From positions 1 through 27,638 of the forward strand of contig JBKPSR010000166.1 of assembly GCA_046735115.1 (NCBI GenBank): DNA of 27,638 nt. Reading direction: 5' to 3'. A model generated the notes under the pieces. The model did not search any database and was not told where the DNA came from. It saw only the letters and a program-made list of their open reading frames with translations. This document shows, one piece after another, positions 1-7,716 of the stretch (the stretch's first letter is position 1; the number at the start of each line of letters is the position of its first letter). The translations under genes were made by a program, and so were the position numbers. This DNA is from JACVRW01 sp046735115 (GTDB lineage: Bacteria; Actinomycetota; Thermoleophilia; Solirubrobacterales; Thermoleophilaceae).

Positions 1-459
1 GGCATCAAGCCGTTCGGGCTCGAGCCGCAGCGACTCCTCCGGCTGCAGAAGATGCACATCCTGGTCGGCCAGGACACCGACTCCGAGTCGAACCCCTTCG
101 GCGCCGCGATGCCGTGGATCGTGAAGCTCGACAAGGAGCAGGACTGGATCGGCAAGTGGGCGCTGCAGCACTACGAGCACGAGCCGTCCGAGACGGCGCT
201 CGTGGGCTTCACCCTCCAGAACGGCTACGTGCCGACCGAGGGCGCGGTCGTGATGCCCTACGACGGCAGCCCGATGGGCCAGGTCACGAGCGCGCGCTAC
301 TCGCAGCAGCTCGGTCGGGTGATCGGGATGGCATGGGTCCCGGCGCAGTTGGCGAAGGACGGAGCGCGCATCGTCATCTCCGACGAGGACCAGCGGATGG
401 AGGGCGAGGTGCAGACGCGGCCCTTCTACGACCCGGACGGCGAGATCCTGCGCTCATGA
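1..459 (+). CDS. soxA: Sarcosine oxidase alpha-type subunit, C-terminal part (partial)
   Basis: The frame is open from base 1, so only the last 152 residues are present of a protein that is usually about 950 residues long. What is visible is the end of a GcvT-like folate-binding domain: a PFGLEPQRLLRLQK segment, then GQDTDSESNPFGAAMPW and a C-terminal barrel ending in RPFYDPDGE. In heterotetrameric sarcosine oxidase (and the related N-methylglutamate dehydrogenase MgdC) this domain passes the oxidised methyl group to tetrahydrofolate. The stop overlaps the next start (ATGA), and gamma- and beta-type subunits follow. A free-standing aminomethyltransferase is possible but less likely given those neighbours. 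Whether the substrate is sarcosine, N-methylglutamate or another N-methyl amine cannot be read from this fragment. Confidence 0.85.
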   Translation, partial: GIKPFGLEPQRLLRLQKMHILVGQDTDSESNPFGAAMPWIVKLDKEQDWIGKWALQHYEHEPSETALVGFTLQNGYVPTEGAVVMPYDGSPMGQVTSARYSQQLGRVIGMAWVPAQLAKDGARIVISDEDQRMEGEVQTRPFYDPDGEILRS

Positions 460-1193
460 GCAGCCTCGCCTTCCTGTCGCCCGGTGAGGGAGCGGTCGCG
501 AAGAGCCCGATGGAGCCGGGCGCGGCCGCCTCCGGCGCGATCTGCGAGGAGCGCGACGGGTGGGAGGTGGCGGTCTCGTTCCCTGGCGAGGACTTCTCCG
601 TCGTCGGATTCGCCGACGTCTCGCACCTGGGCAAGATCGAGTTGCAGGCCGCTGCCGAGGACCTCGCGGCGATCGTCGCGGCCGCGACCGGCGGCGCCTC
701 CCTCGAGCTCGGCACGGCGACGCGCGCCCGCGCCGCCTGGTGGTGCCCCTACTCGCCCACCAGGGCGGTCGTCCTCTGCTCCCCTGCGGATACCGCGGCG
801 CTCCGCGACCACCTCACCGCGTCGGCCGCGGACGCCAACGGTCTCGCAAGCGTAGTCGACATCACCGCCGCGCAGGGAGCGATGACGATTTTGGGTCCAC
901 TCGCCCACGAAGTCTTTGCACGCTTCACTGCGATCGACCTGCGCCCGCAGGTCACGCCGGTCCACGGGTGGCGCCCCGGCTCGGTGGCCCGCACCGGCGG
1001 CGCGATCCTGTGCGAGGCGCCGGACCGCTACCTGATGCTGTTCGGCGCGGCGTTCGGCCAGTACATGTGGACGACGGTCGCCGACGCCGCCGAGCACCTT
1101 GGCGGCGGCCCGGTCGGCGTGGACGCGCTGCCGCCGCTTGACGCGCTCGCCGTCTCCGCCGACGGCGCCGCCCCGGAGGCTCCGCATGCTTGA
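456..1193 (+). CDS. soxG: Sarcosine oxidase gamma-type subunit
   Basis: This 245-residue protein starts at the ATG that overlaps the upstream stop by four bases. It resembles the SoxG/GcvT-like gamma subunit: a central segment reading FADVSHLGKIELQ, a later ITAAQGAMTILGP stretch, and a C-terminal RTGGAILCEAPDRYLMLFGAAFG segment typical of this weakly conserved family. In the sarcosine oxidase heterotetramer gamma has a structural role in the cytoplasmic complex. The identification rests partly on position between alpha and beta subunits, because gamma subunits diverge strongly. Its end overlaps the beta-subunit start by eight bases, which implies translational coupling. The N-terminal 40 residues are poorly conserved and rich in Ala, Gly and Pro. 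Confidence 0.75.
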   Translation: MSSLAFLSPGEGAVAKSPMEPGAAASGAICEERDGWEVAVSFPGEDFSVVGFADVSHLGKIELQAAAEDLAAIVAAATGGASLELGTATRARAAWWCPYSPTRAVVLCSPADTAALRDHLTASAADANGLASVVDITAAQGAMTILGPLAHEVFARFTAIDLRPQVTPVHGWRPGSVARTGGAILCEAPDRYLMLFGAAFGQYMWTTVADAAEHLGGGPVGVDALPPLDALAVSADGAAPEAPHA

Positions 1194-2403
1194 CATCTTC
1201 CGCACCCGCCGCATGTGGCGGAAGCGTCCGGAGCTGAAGGACTCCTACGACGTCGTGATCATCGGCGGCGGCTCCCACGGGCTCGCCACCGCCTACTACC
1301 TCGGTCGGCACTTCGGGGTGGGCAACGTCGCCGTGCTCGAGAAGAGCTACATCGGCTCGGGCGCGGCAGGCCGCAACACCACGATCCTCCGCTCGAACTA
1401 CAAGACCCCCGAGGGAGCTCGCTTCTACGACGCGAGCGTGAAGCTCTACGAAAACCTCAGCAAGGAGCTGAACTTCAACCTGCTCTTCTCGCAGAACGGC
1501 CACCTCACGCTCGCCCACTCGGACCGCGCGATGTTCGTGATGGCCAACCGCGCCGAGGTGAACCGCCTGAACGGGATCGATTCGCGGCTCATCTACCCCG
1601 ACGAGATCGCGAAGCTCGCGCCGGCGATGCAGGTCCACAACCCGGAGGCGGTCTGGCCGATCATGGGCGCGCTCTACCACCCGCCCGGCGGCGTGATCCG
1701 CCACGACGCGGTGGTGTGGGGATTCGCACGCGGGGCCGATCGGCACGGCGCCGAGATTCACCCGTACACCGAGGTGACGGGCATCACGCGATCGAACGGC
1801 CGCGTGACGGGAGTGCGAACGAACCGCGGCGACATCAGCGCGCCGGTCGTCGTCAACTGCACCGCCGGCTGGAGCTCGCTCGTCTCGAAGCTGGCCGGCG
1901 TCGAGATGCCGATCACGACGCACATCCTGCAGGCGCTCGTCACCGAGCCGCTGAAGCCGCTGCTCGATGTGGTGATCGTGTCGTCGCAGATGCACGTCTA
2001 CATCTCGCAAACCGACCGCGGCGAGTTCCTCATGGGCGCGGAGATCGAGCCGTGGACCACGTATCGGATGCAGGGAACGCTGAACTTCCTGCAGGAGGTG
2101 TCGCGGCACGCGCTCGAGCTGTTCCCGCAGCTGGAGCGCGCACGGATCTTGCGCAGCTGGGCGGGCCTGTGCGACCTCTCACCCGACTACTCGCCGATCC
2201 TCGGCAAGACCGAGGTCGAGGGCTTCCACGTGAGCTCGGGGTGGGGAACGTACGGATTCAAGGCGGCGCCGATCGTCGGGAAGACGCTGGCGGAGCTGGC
2301 CGCCACAGGTAAGACTCCGGAGCTGATCGAGCCCTTCAAGCTCGAGCGGTTCTACGAGGACAAGCTCGTGTCGGAGCTGGCGGCGGCGGCCGTCAGTCAC
2401 TAA
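1186..2403 (+). CDS. soxB: Sarcosine oxidase beta-type subunit, FAD/FMN oxidoreductase
   Basis: This 405-residue DAO-family flavoprotein has an N-terminal dinucleotide-binding motif (VVIIGGGSHGLATAYYL, from about residue 22) and a C-terminal flavin-contact segment (SSGWGTYGFKAAPIVGK). The segment PPGGVIRHDAVVWG places a histidine at residue 173 from this start. Heterotetrameric sarcosine oxidases attach FMN covalently to a histidine at that position, which supports both the family and the chosen ATG at 1186 rather than the upstream in-frame TTG/GTG codons. The enzyme oxidises N-methyl amines, giving H2O2 and a methylene group for folate. MgdA of N-methylglutamate dehydrogenase is a close relative, so the substrate is open. 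The gene order alpha-gamma-beta differs from the common soxBDAG order, and no delta gene lies among these three. Confidence 0.88.
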   Translation: MLDIFRTRRMWRKRPELKDSYDVVIIGGGSHGLATAYYLGRHFGVGNVAVLEKSYIGSGAAGRNTTILRSNYKTPEGARFYDASVKLYENLSKELNFNLLFSQNGHLTLAHSDRAMFVMANRAEVNRLNGIDSRLIYPDEIAKLAPAMQVHNPEAVWPIMGALYHPPGGVIRHDAVVWGFARGADRHGAEIHPYTEVTGITRSNGRVTGVRTNRGDISAPVVVNCTAGWSSLVSKLAGVEMPITTHILQALVTEPLKPLLDVVIVSSQMHVYISQTDRGEFLMGAEIEPWTTYRMQGTLNFLQEVSRHALELFPQLERARILRSWAGLCDLSPDYSPILGKTEVEGFHVSSGWGTYGFKAAPIVGKTLAELAATGKTPELIEPFKLERFYEDKLVSELAAAAVSH

Positions 2404-2415
2404 CGAAGGAGAGAG

Positions 2416-4095
2416 ATGAAGTCGAGCCTTGAGATCGCGCAGGAGGCCGAGCTTCTCCCGATCGAGACGATCGCGGAGCGGACCGGCCTTACGCCGGACG
2501 AGTTCGAGCCCTACGGGCGCTACAAGGCGAAGATCTCACTCGACGTGATCGACCGCATGGCGGACCAGCCGGACGCGAAGATCGTGTGCGTCGCGGGCGT
2601 GACGCCGACGAAGGCGGGCGAGGGGAAGACGACGACCGCCGTCGGTCTGACGCAGGGGCTGGGCCACATCGGCAAGAACCCGCTGCTGTGCCTGCGCGAG
2701 CCGTCGCTCGGGCCGGTCTTCGGCATCAAGGGCGGAGCCGCCGGCGGCGGGCTCACGCAGGTCGTGCCGATGGAGGACCTGAACCTCCACTTCACCGGCG
2801 ACATCCACGCGATCGGCGCGGCGAACAACCTGCTCGCCGCCCTGCTCGACGCCTCGATCCTGCATCAGAACCCGCACAAGATCGACGCGCTCAGGGTGGG
2901 CTGGAAGCGGGCGCTCGACATGAACGACCGCGCACTGCGTCAAGTTGCCCTCGGGCTGGGCGGCCGCGCGAACGGCTATCCGCGCGAGACGGGCTTCGAC
3001 ATCACGGCAGCGTCGGAGGTGATGGCGATCCTGGCGGTGTCGCGCGACCTGCACGACCTGCGCCGGCGCCTCGGCGCGATCACCGTGGCGCACTCGTACG
3101 ACGGCGGGAAGCCGGTCACGGCTGAGGACCTGGGGGCCGCCGGAGCGATGACCGTCCTGCTGAAGGATGCGCTGAAGCCGAACCTCATCCAGACGCTCGA
3201 AGGCCAGCCGTGCCTGATGCACTGCGGGCCGTTCGCGAACATCGCGCACGGGAACTCGTCGCTCGTCGCGGACCTGATCGGTCAGAAGCTCGGCGACTAC
3301 GTGATCACCGAGTCCGGGTTCGGGTCGGACATGGGAATGGAGAAGTTCTTCGACATCGTGTGCCGGAAGGGCGGGATACAGCCGAGCGCGGTCGTGCTCG
3401 TCGCGACCGTCCGGGCACTGAAGCACCACGGCGGGCTGGAGGACGACCCGCGCGCGGACGCGAAAGAGGCCCTCGCTGCCGTAGAGAAGGGCGCAGCGAA
3501 CCTGCGACGGCACCTCGGGATCGTGAAGGCGTTCGGCCTGCCGTGCGTGGTCGCGGTGAACCGCCGGCCCGGCGACACCGACGAGGAGGTCGAGCTGGTC
3601 AAGAAGCTCGCGCTGGAGGCCGGCGCGTTCGGCGCCGAGCAGAACGACGGCTTCTCACAGGGCGGCCAGGGCGTCGCCGACCTCGCCGAAGCGGTGGCCG
3701 AGGCCGCCGAGCAGCCGAACGACTTCCAGATGATCTACGACGACGAGGACTCGATCGAGGAGAAGATCTGCAAGGTCGCGCGGAAGGTGTACGGGGCGAA
3801 GGACGTCGTCTTCTACCTGGATGCGCGGCGCAAGATGAAGCAGTACCACGAGGACGGCCTCGACAAGCTGCCGATCTGCATGGCGAAGACGCACCTGTCG
3901 CTGTCCGCTGATCCGGCTCTGCTGAACGCCCCGGAGGACTTCGAGTTCCCGGTTCGGGACATCCGCGCGTACACGGGAGCGGGCTGGTTGGTGCCGCTGG
4001 CGGGCGACATCCAGCAGATGCCGGGGCTGGGCAAGTCGCCGGCGGCGCTGAACGTGGATATCGACGCGGAAGGTCGCACGGTCGGCCTCTTCTGA
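2416..4095 (+). CDS. fhs: Formate-tetrahydrofolate ligase
   Basis: This 559-residue protein has the normal length for the family, which joins formate, ATP and tetrahydrofolate to make 10-formyl-tetrahydrofolate in the cytoplasm. The P-loop-like ATP site TPTKAGEGKTTT sits at residues 63-74. Other family segments are clear: LREPSLGPVFGIKGGAAGGG, HFTGDIHAIGAANNLLAA, ESGFGSDMGMEKFFDI and GLPCVVAVNRRPGDTDEE. A good ribosome site (AGGAGAG) lies 6-7 bases before the ATG. It is 12 bases downstream of the beta subunit and clearly in its operon. This fits recycling of one-carbon units released from N-methyl groups, and the ligase can run in reverse to recover ATP from formyl-tetrahydrofolate. Confidence 0.97.
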   Translation: MKSSLEIAQEAELLPIETIAERTGLTPDEFEPYGRYKAKISLDVIDRMADQPDAKIVCVAGVTPTKAGEGKTTTAVGLTQGLGHIGKNPLLCLREPSLGPVFGIKGGAAGGGLTQVVPMEDLNLHFTGDIHAIGAANNLLAALLDASILHQNPHKIDALRVGWKRALDMNDRALRQVALGLGGRANGYPRETGFDITAASEVMAILAVSRDLHDLRRRLGAITVAHSYDGGKPVTAEDLGAAGAMTVLLKDALKPNLIQTLEGQPCLMHCGPFANIAHGNSSLVADLIGQKLGDYVITESGFGSDMGMEKFFDIVCRKGGIQPSAVVLVATVRALKHHGGLEDDPRADAKEALAAVEKGAANLRRHLGIVKAFGLPCVVAVNRRPGDTDEEVELVKKLALEAGAFGAEQNDGFSQGGQGVADLAEAVAEAAEQPNDFQMIYDDEDSIEEKICKVARKVYGAKDVVFYLDARRKMKQYHEDGLDKLPICMAKTHLSLSADPALLNAPEDFEFPVRDIRAYTGAGWLVPLAGDIQQMPGLGKSPAALNVDIDAEGRTVGLF

Positions 4096-4115
4096 GCGTA
4101 GGATCGACCTTGCGG

Positions 4116-4934
4116 ATGGCGACCAGAGCCGACTCTCCCCGATCGGAATCCGAAGGCAAGCCGTCACTGGTCGACATAGCGGAGGAGGCGCTGCGGTCGT
4201 GGCTTGCGACCGGACGCCACCGGCCCGGCGAGCGCCTCCCCCCGGAGCAAGAGCTCTCAGCGCACCTGGGGATCTCGCGGGGCACGCTTCGCACCGCCCT
4301 CCAGCGGTTAGAGGACACAGGCGAAATCGTGCGCCGGCAGGGGAGCGGGACGTACGTGGGCCGAGCGGTCTCGACCTCGCTGGACGAAGGCCTGGAGAAG
4401 CTGGTCTCGTACAGCACGCTGGCCAGCGAGCGCGGCGTGAAGCTGGAAGTAGGCGACCTGTCGGTGGAAGAGCGCCCCCTCCGACCCGAAACCGCAGAGA
4501 TCTTCAGCCTGCCGAGCGACACCGCGGCAACGCAGATCACCCGAGTCATCGTGATGGACGGCGAACCCGGAGCCTGGATGCGCGACGTGGTGCACCCCGA
4601 CGTAGAGCTGCCGTCAGCGAGCCGCATCCGCGCCCAGCTTGAGAAGGGCGAAATGGTGCTGGACCTGCTGCTGGCCGCGGGAGTCCCAGTCGCCTACACC
4701 CGCGCGCACATAACCGCCCGCGTATTAACAAAGCGCGACCGAATCGGAAAAGCCCTCGAAGTCGAAGAACCAGTGGCCGCCCTCGAAATCGACCACGTCA
4801 CCTGCACGGCCGAAGGCACCCCCGTCGAGCACAGCAACGACATCTTCCTACCCCGAAGCCTCGACCTGCACGTAATGCGCTGGCTGGAGGACATGCCGCC
4901 CGTGCCGGCGATCGGTCGCTCTACCCGGGCTTGA
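4116..4934 (+). CDS. GntR-family transcriptional regulator with UTRA domain (HutC type)
   Basis: This 272-residue cytoplasmic repressor-type protein has an N-terminal winged helix (residues 14-80, including PGERLPPEQELSAHLGISRG and the wing RRQGSGTYVG) followed by a UTRA effector-binding domain (residues about 95-260). It lies 20 bases after fhs and probably controls the amine-oxidation operon or the ligase/mgs genes; the effector is unknown. An in-frame TTG at 4110 is an alternative start: AGGA at 4100-4103 and a TAGGAT box at 4099-4104 lie close to it. The gene holds two TTA leucine codons (4308 and 4725) and, in its last third, many A-ending codons, unlike its neighbours. Confidence 0.88.
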   Translation: MATRADSPRSESEGKPSLVDIAEEALRSWLATGRHRPGERLPPEQELSAHLGISRGTLRTALQRLEDTGEIVRRQGSGTYVGRAVSTSLDEGLEKLVSYSTLASERGVKLEVGDLSVEERPLRPETAEIFSLPSDTAATQITRVIVMDGEPGAWMRDVVHPDVELPSASRIRAQLEKGEMVLDLLLAAGVPVAYTRAHITARVLTKRDRIGKALEVEEPVAALEIDHVTCTAEGTPVEHSNDIFLPRSLDLHVMRWLEDMPPVPAIGRSTRA

Positions 4935-5018
4935 GCTAGCACGGCTCACGCGCCTCGTCGCCGCTTCGGATTCGTGTTCCTGCGGACGCGAAGCGCCGAG
5001 CGGATTAGGCTTGCCCGC

Positions 5019-5966
5019 GTGCCGATCCCGGACTCCCAGACGTTGATGCGACCCGCCCTGTCACTCCTCAGCGACGGCGAAGAGTGGCGTGTCGACCGCA
5101 TTCGGGAGACGCTCGCGACTCAGTTCGACTTGACCGAAGCGGAGCTCGAGCAGCGCTCGGGACGGCAGCGGACCTTCACCAACCGGGTGGCGTGGGCGCT
5201 TGCTCACATGAAGGGCGCCCAGATGGTCGACAGACCGCGTCGCGGCGTATACAGGATCACGCAGCGCGGGAATCAGGTTCTCGCCGAGGTCCCGGACACC
5301 GAGCGCGTTGACCGTCGGGTGCTCAGCCGTTTCGAGGAGTACCGGCAGTTCAGGTCGAGCGGGACCACATCCGGCAACGACATCGACCGTCCGGGAGCCG
5401 CGGCAGGCGACGTCCAGGCCGGCACACCCACCGAGCGGATCCAGGCGGCGCACAGCGAGCTCCGGGCGGCGGTCGTCGCCGACGTGCTGGAACGAGTGCG
5501 AGAGCAGAGTCCGGATTTCTCCGAGCAGGTCGTCCTAGATGTGCTCCAGGCAATCGATTACGGCGGCTCCCGGGAGGATGCAGCAAGGCGTCTTGGGAAG
5601 GCGGGGGAGGAGGGTGTGGATGGCGTGATCAGTGAGGCCTTGCTCGGCGTGGACCTCATCTGCGTTCAGGCGAAACGCTGGGCGAACACGGTTGGCCGGC
5701 CCGAGATCCAGCAGTTTGAGGGAGCCCTGAAAGCTCAGCGCGCCTCGAAGGGTGCGTTCATCACGACGTCGTCGTTCAGTCATGACGCCGTGGACTACGC
5801 GCACTCAGTCAACCCCCGTGTCGTCCTCGTCGACGGCAAGCAGCTCGCGGAGCTGATGTTCGACCATGGCGTAGGTGTGAGCGTCGAGAGCAGTTACGAG
5901 ATCAAACGCGTGGACCTCGATTACTTCGGCGCTGACGAGGACAGCTCGTCCTTGGGCGGCGGCTAG
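5019..5966 (+). CDS. mrr: Mrr-family type IV restriction endonuclease
   Basis: This 315-residue protein has an N-terminal Mrr winged-helix domain (about residues 1-90, beginning VPIPDSQTLMRPALSLL) and a C-terminal PD-(D/E)xK-like Mrr nuclease domain (about 165-290). The active-site signature is visible as GVDGV at 199-203, D212 and QAKRW at 217-221, followed by VGRPEIQQFEGAL and GAFITTSSFS, all typical of Mrr. Such enzymes cut methylated foreign DNA. The start is the GTG at 5019, where homology begins; a TAGGCT box at 5006-5011 seven bases upstream suggests a leaderless message. An in-frame GTG at 4974 would add 15 unconserved residues. No methyltransferase or other defence gene is near, as expected for a type IV enzyme. 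Confidence 0.9.
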   Translation: MPIPDSQTLMRPALSLLSDGEEWRVDRIRETLATQFDLTEAELEQRSGRQRTFTNRVAWALAHMKGAQMVDRPRRGVYRITQRGNQVLAEVPDTERVDRRVLSRFEEYRQFRSSGTTSGNDIDRPGAAAGDVQAGTPTERIQAAHSELRAAVVADVLERVREQSPDFSEQVVLDVLQAIDYGGSREDAARRLGKAGEEGVDGVISEALLGVDLICVQAKRWANTVGRPEIQQFEGALKAQRASKGAFITTSSFSHDAVDYAHSVNPRVVLVDGKQLAELMFDHGVGVSVESSYEIKRVDLDYFGADEDSSSLGGG

Positions 5967-5979
5967 CCATAAGCGCACC

Positions 5980-5999
5980 GGCGGCTCACGTTCGCCGCC
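5980..5999. terminator. GC-rich hairpin after mrr
   Basis: GGCGGC (5980-5985) pairs with GCCGCC (5994-5999) around an eight-base loop, 14 bases after the mrr stop. It has no T-run, so it may be a weak or factor-assisted terminator. A wider inverted repeat, CATAAGCG (5968-5975) with CGCTTATG (6040-6047), encloses it. Confidence 0.35.
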
Positions 6000-6057
6000 C
6001 GCGCCGGAGGGAGTCGCTGGCCCGCATGATCGGCGGCCCCGCTTATGCGTGGGGCTG

Positions 6058-6112
6058 TTGTCCGCTTGCCCTCCAGGGCCCTATACAAATTTGATCAAAG
6101 CTGCGTTATAGT
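6058..6112 (+). promoter_or_regulatory. Promoter/operator region of the ligase-mgs operon
   Basis: An AT-rich island in otherwise GC-rich DNA precedes the ligase gene. TTGTCC (6058-6063) and TATACA (6082-6087) are 18 bases apart and form a plausible -35/-10 pair; TATAGT at 6107-6112 is a second possible -10. Two overlapping perfect palindromes, CAAATTTG (6086-6093) and TTTGATCAAA (6090-6099), lie just downstream of the first -10 and would suit a repressor or activator site. The GntR regulator at 4116 is one candidate binder. No known riboswitch fold was recognised in the leader. Confidence 0.45.
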
Positions 6113-6169
6113 CGCGTCGCGCCCTGAGGGTGCGGCTCGGTTGGTCCCCACGACTTCTGGAGGAGACGT

Positions 6170-7669
6170 ATGAGCGACGGCGTCACCGTTGACGTGACTG
6201 CCCCCCTGACGTTTGGCGGCAACGTCAAGACCGTCCTCGACAGTCCCCGGGCGACCATGCCTCCCAAGACGCTCGAGGAGGCTAGGAATCAGCCCGGTCG
6301 GCGTGAGGAGATCGAGGCGATAACCAAGTTCATCGACGCCAATGACATCAAGTACGTCTTCTTCCAGCAGGTCTCGGTAACTGGCCGCGTCATGGGGAAG
6401 GGCGTGGTCGCCTCCTTCTTCCCGCAGGTCGCCGAGAAGGGCTATCAGCTCGTCTACGGCGCCACCGCCAACCTCTTCGTCGACCGCGCGGGCGACTACA
6501 TCGGCTTCGGCCCCGAGGCGTCCGAGCTCGCGGCGATTGCGGATCTCTCCACCTTCGCTCAGCTGCCGTGGGATCCAAGAGTTGCCCGTGTCTTCTGCGA
6601 CTGCTACGACACCGAGACGGGCGAGCTCCTCGACGCCGACCCGCGGCAGAACCTCAAGCGCGTGGTAGCCGAATTCGAGGAGGAGCTCGGTTACCAGTTC
6701 CTCATCGGCATCGAGCCCGAGATGATGTGGCTCAAGAAGGGTGAGGAGGGCGCTCAGCCCGAGGGCGTCACCAAGCCCTACTGCTACCACATCCATCAGT
6801 TCGAGGAGCTTCGCCCGGTGCTCCTCGACGTCGTCGACTACGGCCAGAAGCTCGGCCTCGACATGTCCTACGGCGACCACGAGGACGCCCCCGGCCAGCT
6901 GGAGCTCAACTTCCGTTTCGACCGCCCGGTCAGGACGGCCGACAACGCCACGACCTACCGGCAGATCTGCGCTGCGGTGGGCCGCAAGCACGGCCTGCTG
7001 CCGACGTTCATGCCCAAGCCGTTCACGGGCGTGTCCGCGAACGGTCACCACCACCACTTCACGCTCATGGACGATGAGGGCAACAACGTCTTCCACGACC
7101 AGAGCGGGCCGGCCCAACTGTCCGACACGGCCCGTCACTTTCTCGGAGGCATGCTGGAGCACTTCGGCGCGCTGATGTGCATCGGAAACCCGACCGTCAA
7201 CTCCTATTGCCGCATGTGGGACTTCGGCTTCTGGGCTCCCGTCTACAAGAACTGGGGCTGGCAGAACCGGACCTGCACGGTGCGTGTGGCGAGCGGCGGC
7301 CGCTTCGAGTACCGCGGCGTCGACAGCTCGTGCAACCCGTACCTGACGATCGCGTCACTCCTGTATGCCGGGCTCGACGGCATTCGCAAGGAGATCGATC
7401 CCGGCGAGCCGCAGTCGAGGAACACCTACGACATCCTCGCCGAGCACGCGTCGAACGGGAGCGGGCCGAATGGCGACTCGCCACTCGAGCGGGTGCCGGA
7501 CTCGCTCGGCGCGGCGTTGGAGGCGCTCGACAAGGACGAGCTCATCAAGAGCGCGATGCCAGGGCGTCTCTACGACGTGTTCAAGTGGTACAAGCGCGAC
7601 GAGTGGGAGCGCTACCTCGCCGCGGTCACCGACTGGGAGCGCGACGAGTACCTGGAGGTGCTCCCGTGA
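6170..7669 (+). CDS. Glutamine-synthetase-family ligase, possibly gamma-glutamylmethylamide synthetase
   Basis: This 499-residue protein has the glutamine synthetase fold: an N-terminal beta-grasp part, then catalytic segments GIEPEMMWL (E182, E184), YGDHEDAPGQLELNF (about 234-248), KPFTGVSANGHHHHFTL (about 283-299) and EYRGVDSSCNPYLTIASLLYAGLDGI. It is longer than classical GlnA and has an N-terminal extension of about 40 residues. A strong ribosome site (GGAGGAG) precedes the ATG. Three glutamate-synthase-like genes follow directly. That is the arrangement of gmaS-mgsABC (N-methylglutamate pathway) and of glnT-glxBCD, so the ligase may make gamma-glutamylmethylamide from glutamate, methylamine and ATP. 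Ordinary glutamine synthesis is the alternative, and sequence alone does not decide. Confidence 0.85.
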   Translation: MSDGVTVDVTAPLTFGGNVKTVLDSPRATMPPKTLEEARNQPGRREEIEAITKFIDANDIKYVFFQQVSVTGRVMGKGVVASFFPQVAEKGYQLVYGATANLFVDRAGDYIGFGPEASELAAIADLSTFAQLPWDPRVARVFCDCYDTETGELLDADPRQNLKRVVAEFEEELGYQFLIGIEPEMMWLKKGEEGAQPEGVTKPYCYHIHQFEELRPVLLDVVDYGQKLGLDMSYGDHEDAPGQLELNFRFDRPVRTADNATTYRQICAAVGRKHGLLPTFMPKPFTGVSANGHHHHFTLMDDEGNNVFHDQSGPAQLSDTARHFLGGMLEHFGALMCIGNPTVNSYCRMWDFGFWAPVYKNWGWQNRTCTVRVASGGRFEYRGVDSSCNPYLTIASLLYAGLDGIRKEIDPGEPQSRNTYDILAEHASNGSGPNGDSPLERVPDSLGAALEALDKDELIKSAMPGRLYDVFKWYKRDEWERYLAAVTDWERDEYLEVLP

Positions 7670-7716
7670 GCTGCTCCGGGGGGCATGGACGCGCCCGGGG
7701 GCAGGGGCGCTAGGTC

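Noticed and set aside
952..2109. 385-codon minus-strand frame over the gamma and beta oxidase genes
   Set aside because: It is antisense to genes with clear flavoprotein motifs, and its composition is Arg/Val/His-rich with no domain.
6048..6152. CGTGGGG/CCCCACG inverted repeat around the ligase promoter, considered as a riboswitch or glutamine-sensing RNA
   Set aside because: It has only seven pairs across about 90 bases, with the putative promoter inside. No known glutamine or glnA RNA consensus was recognised.
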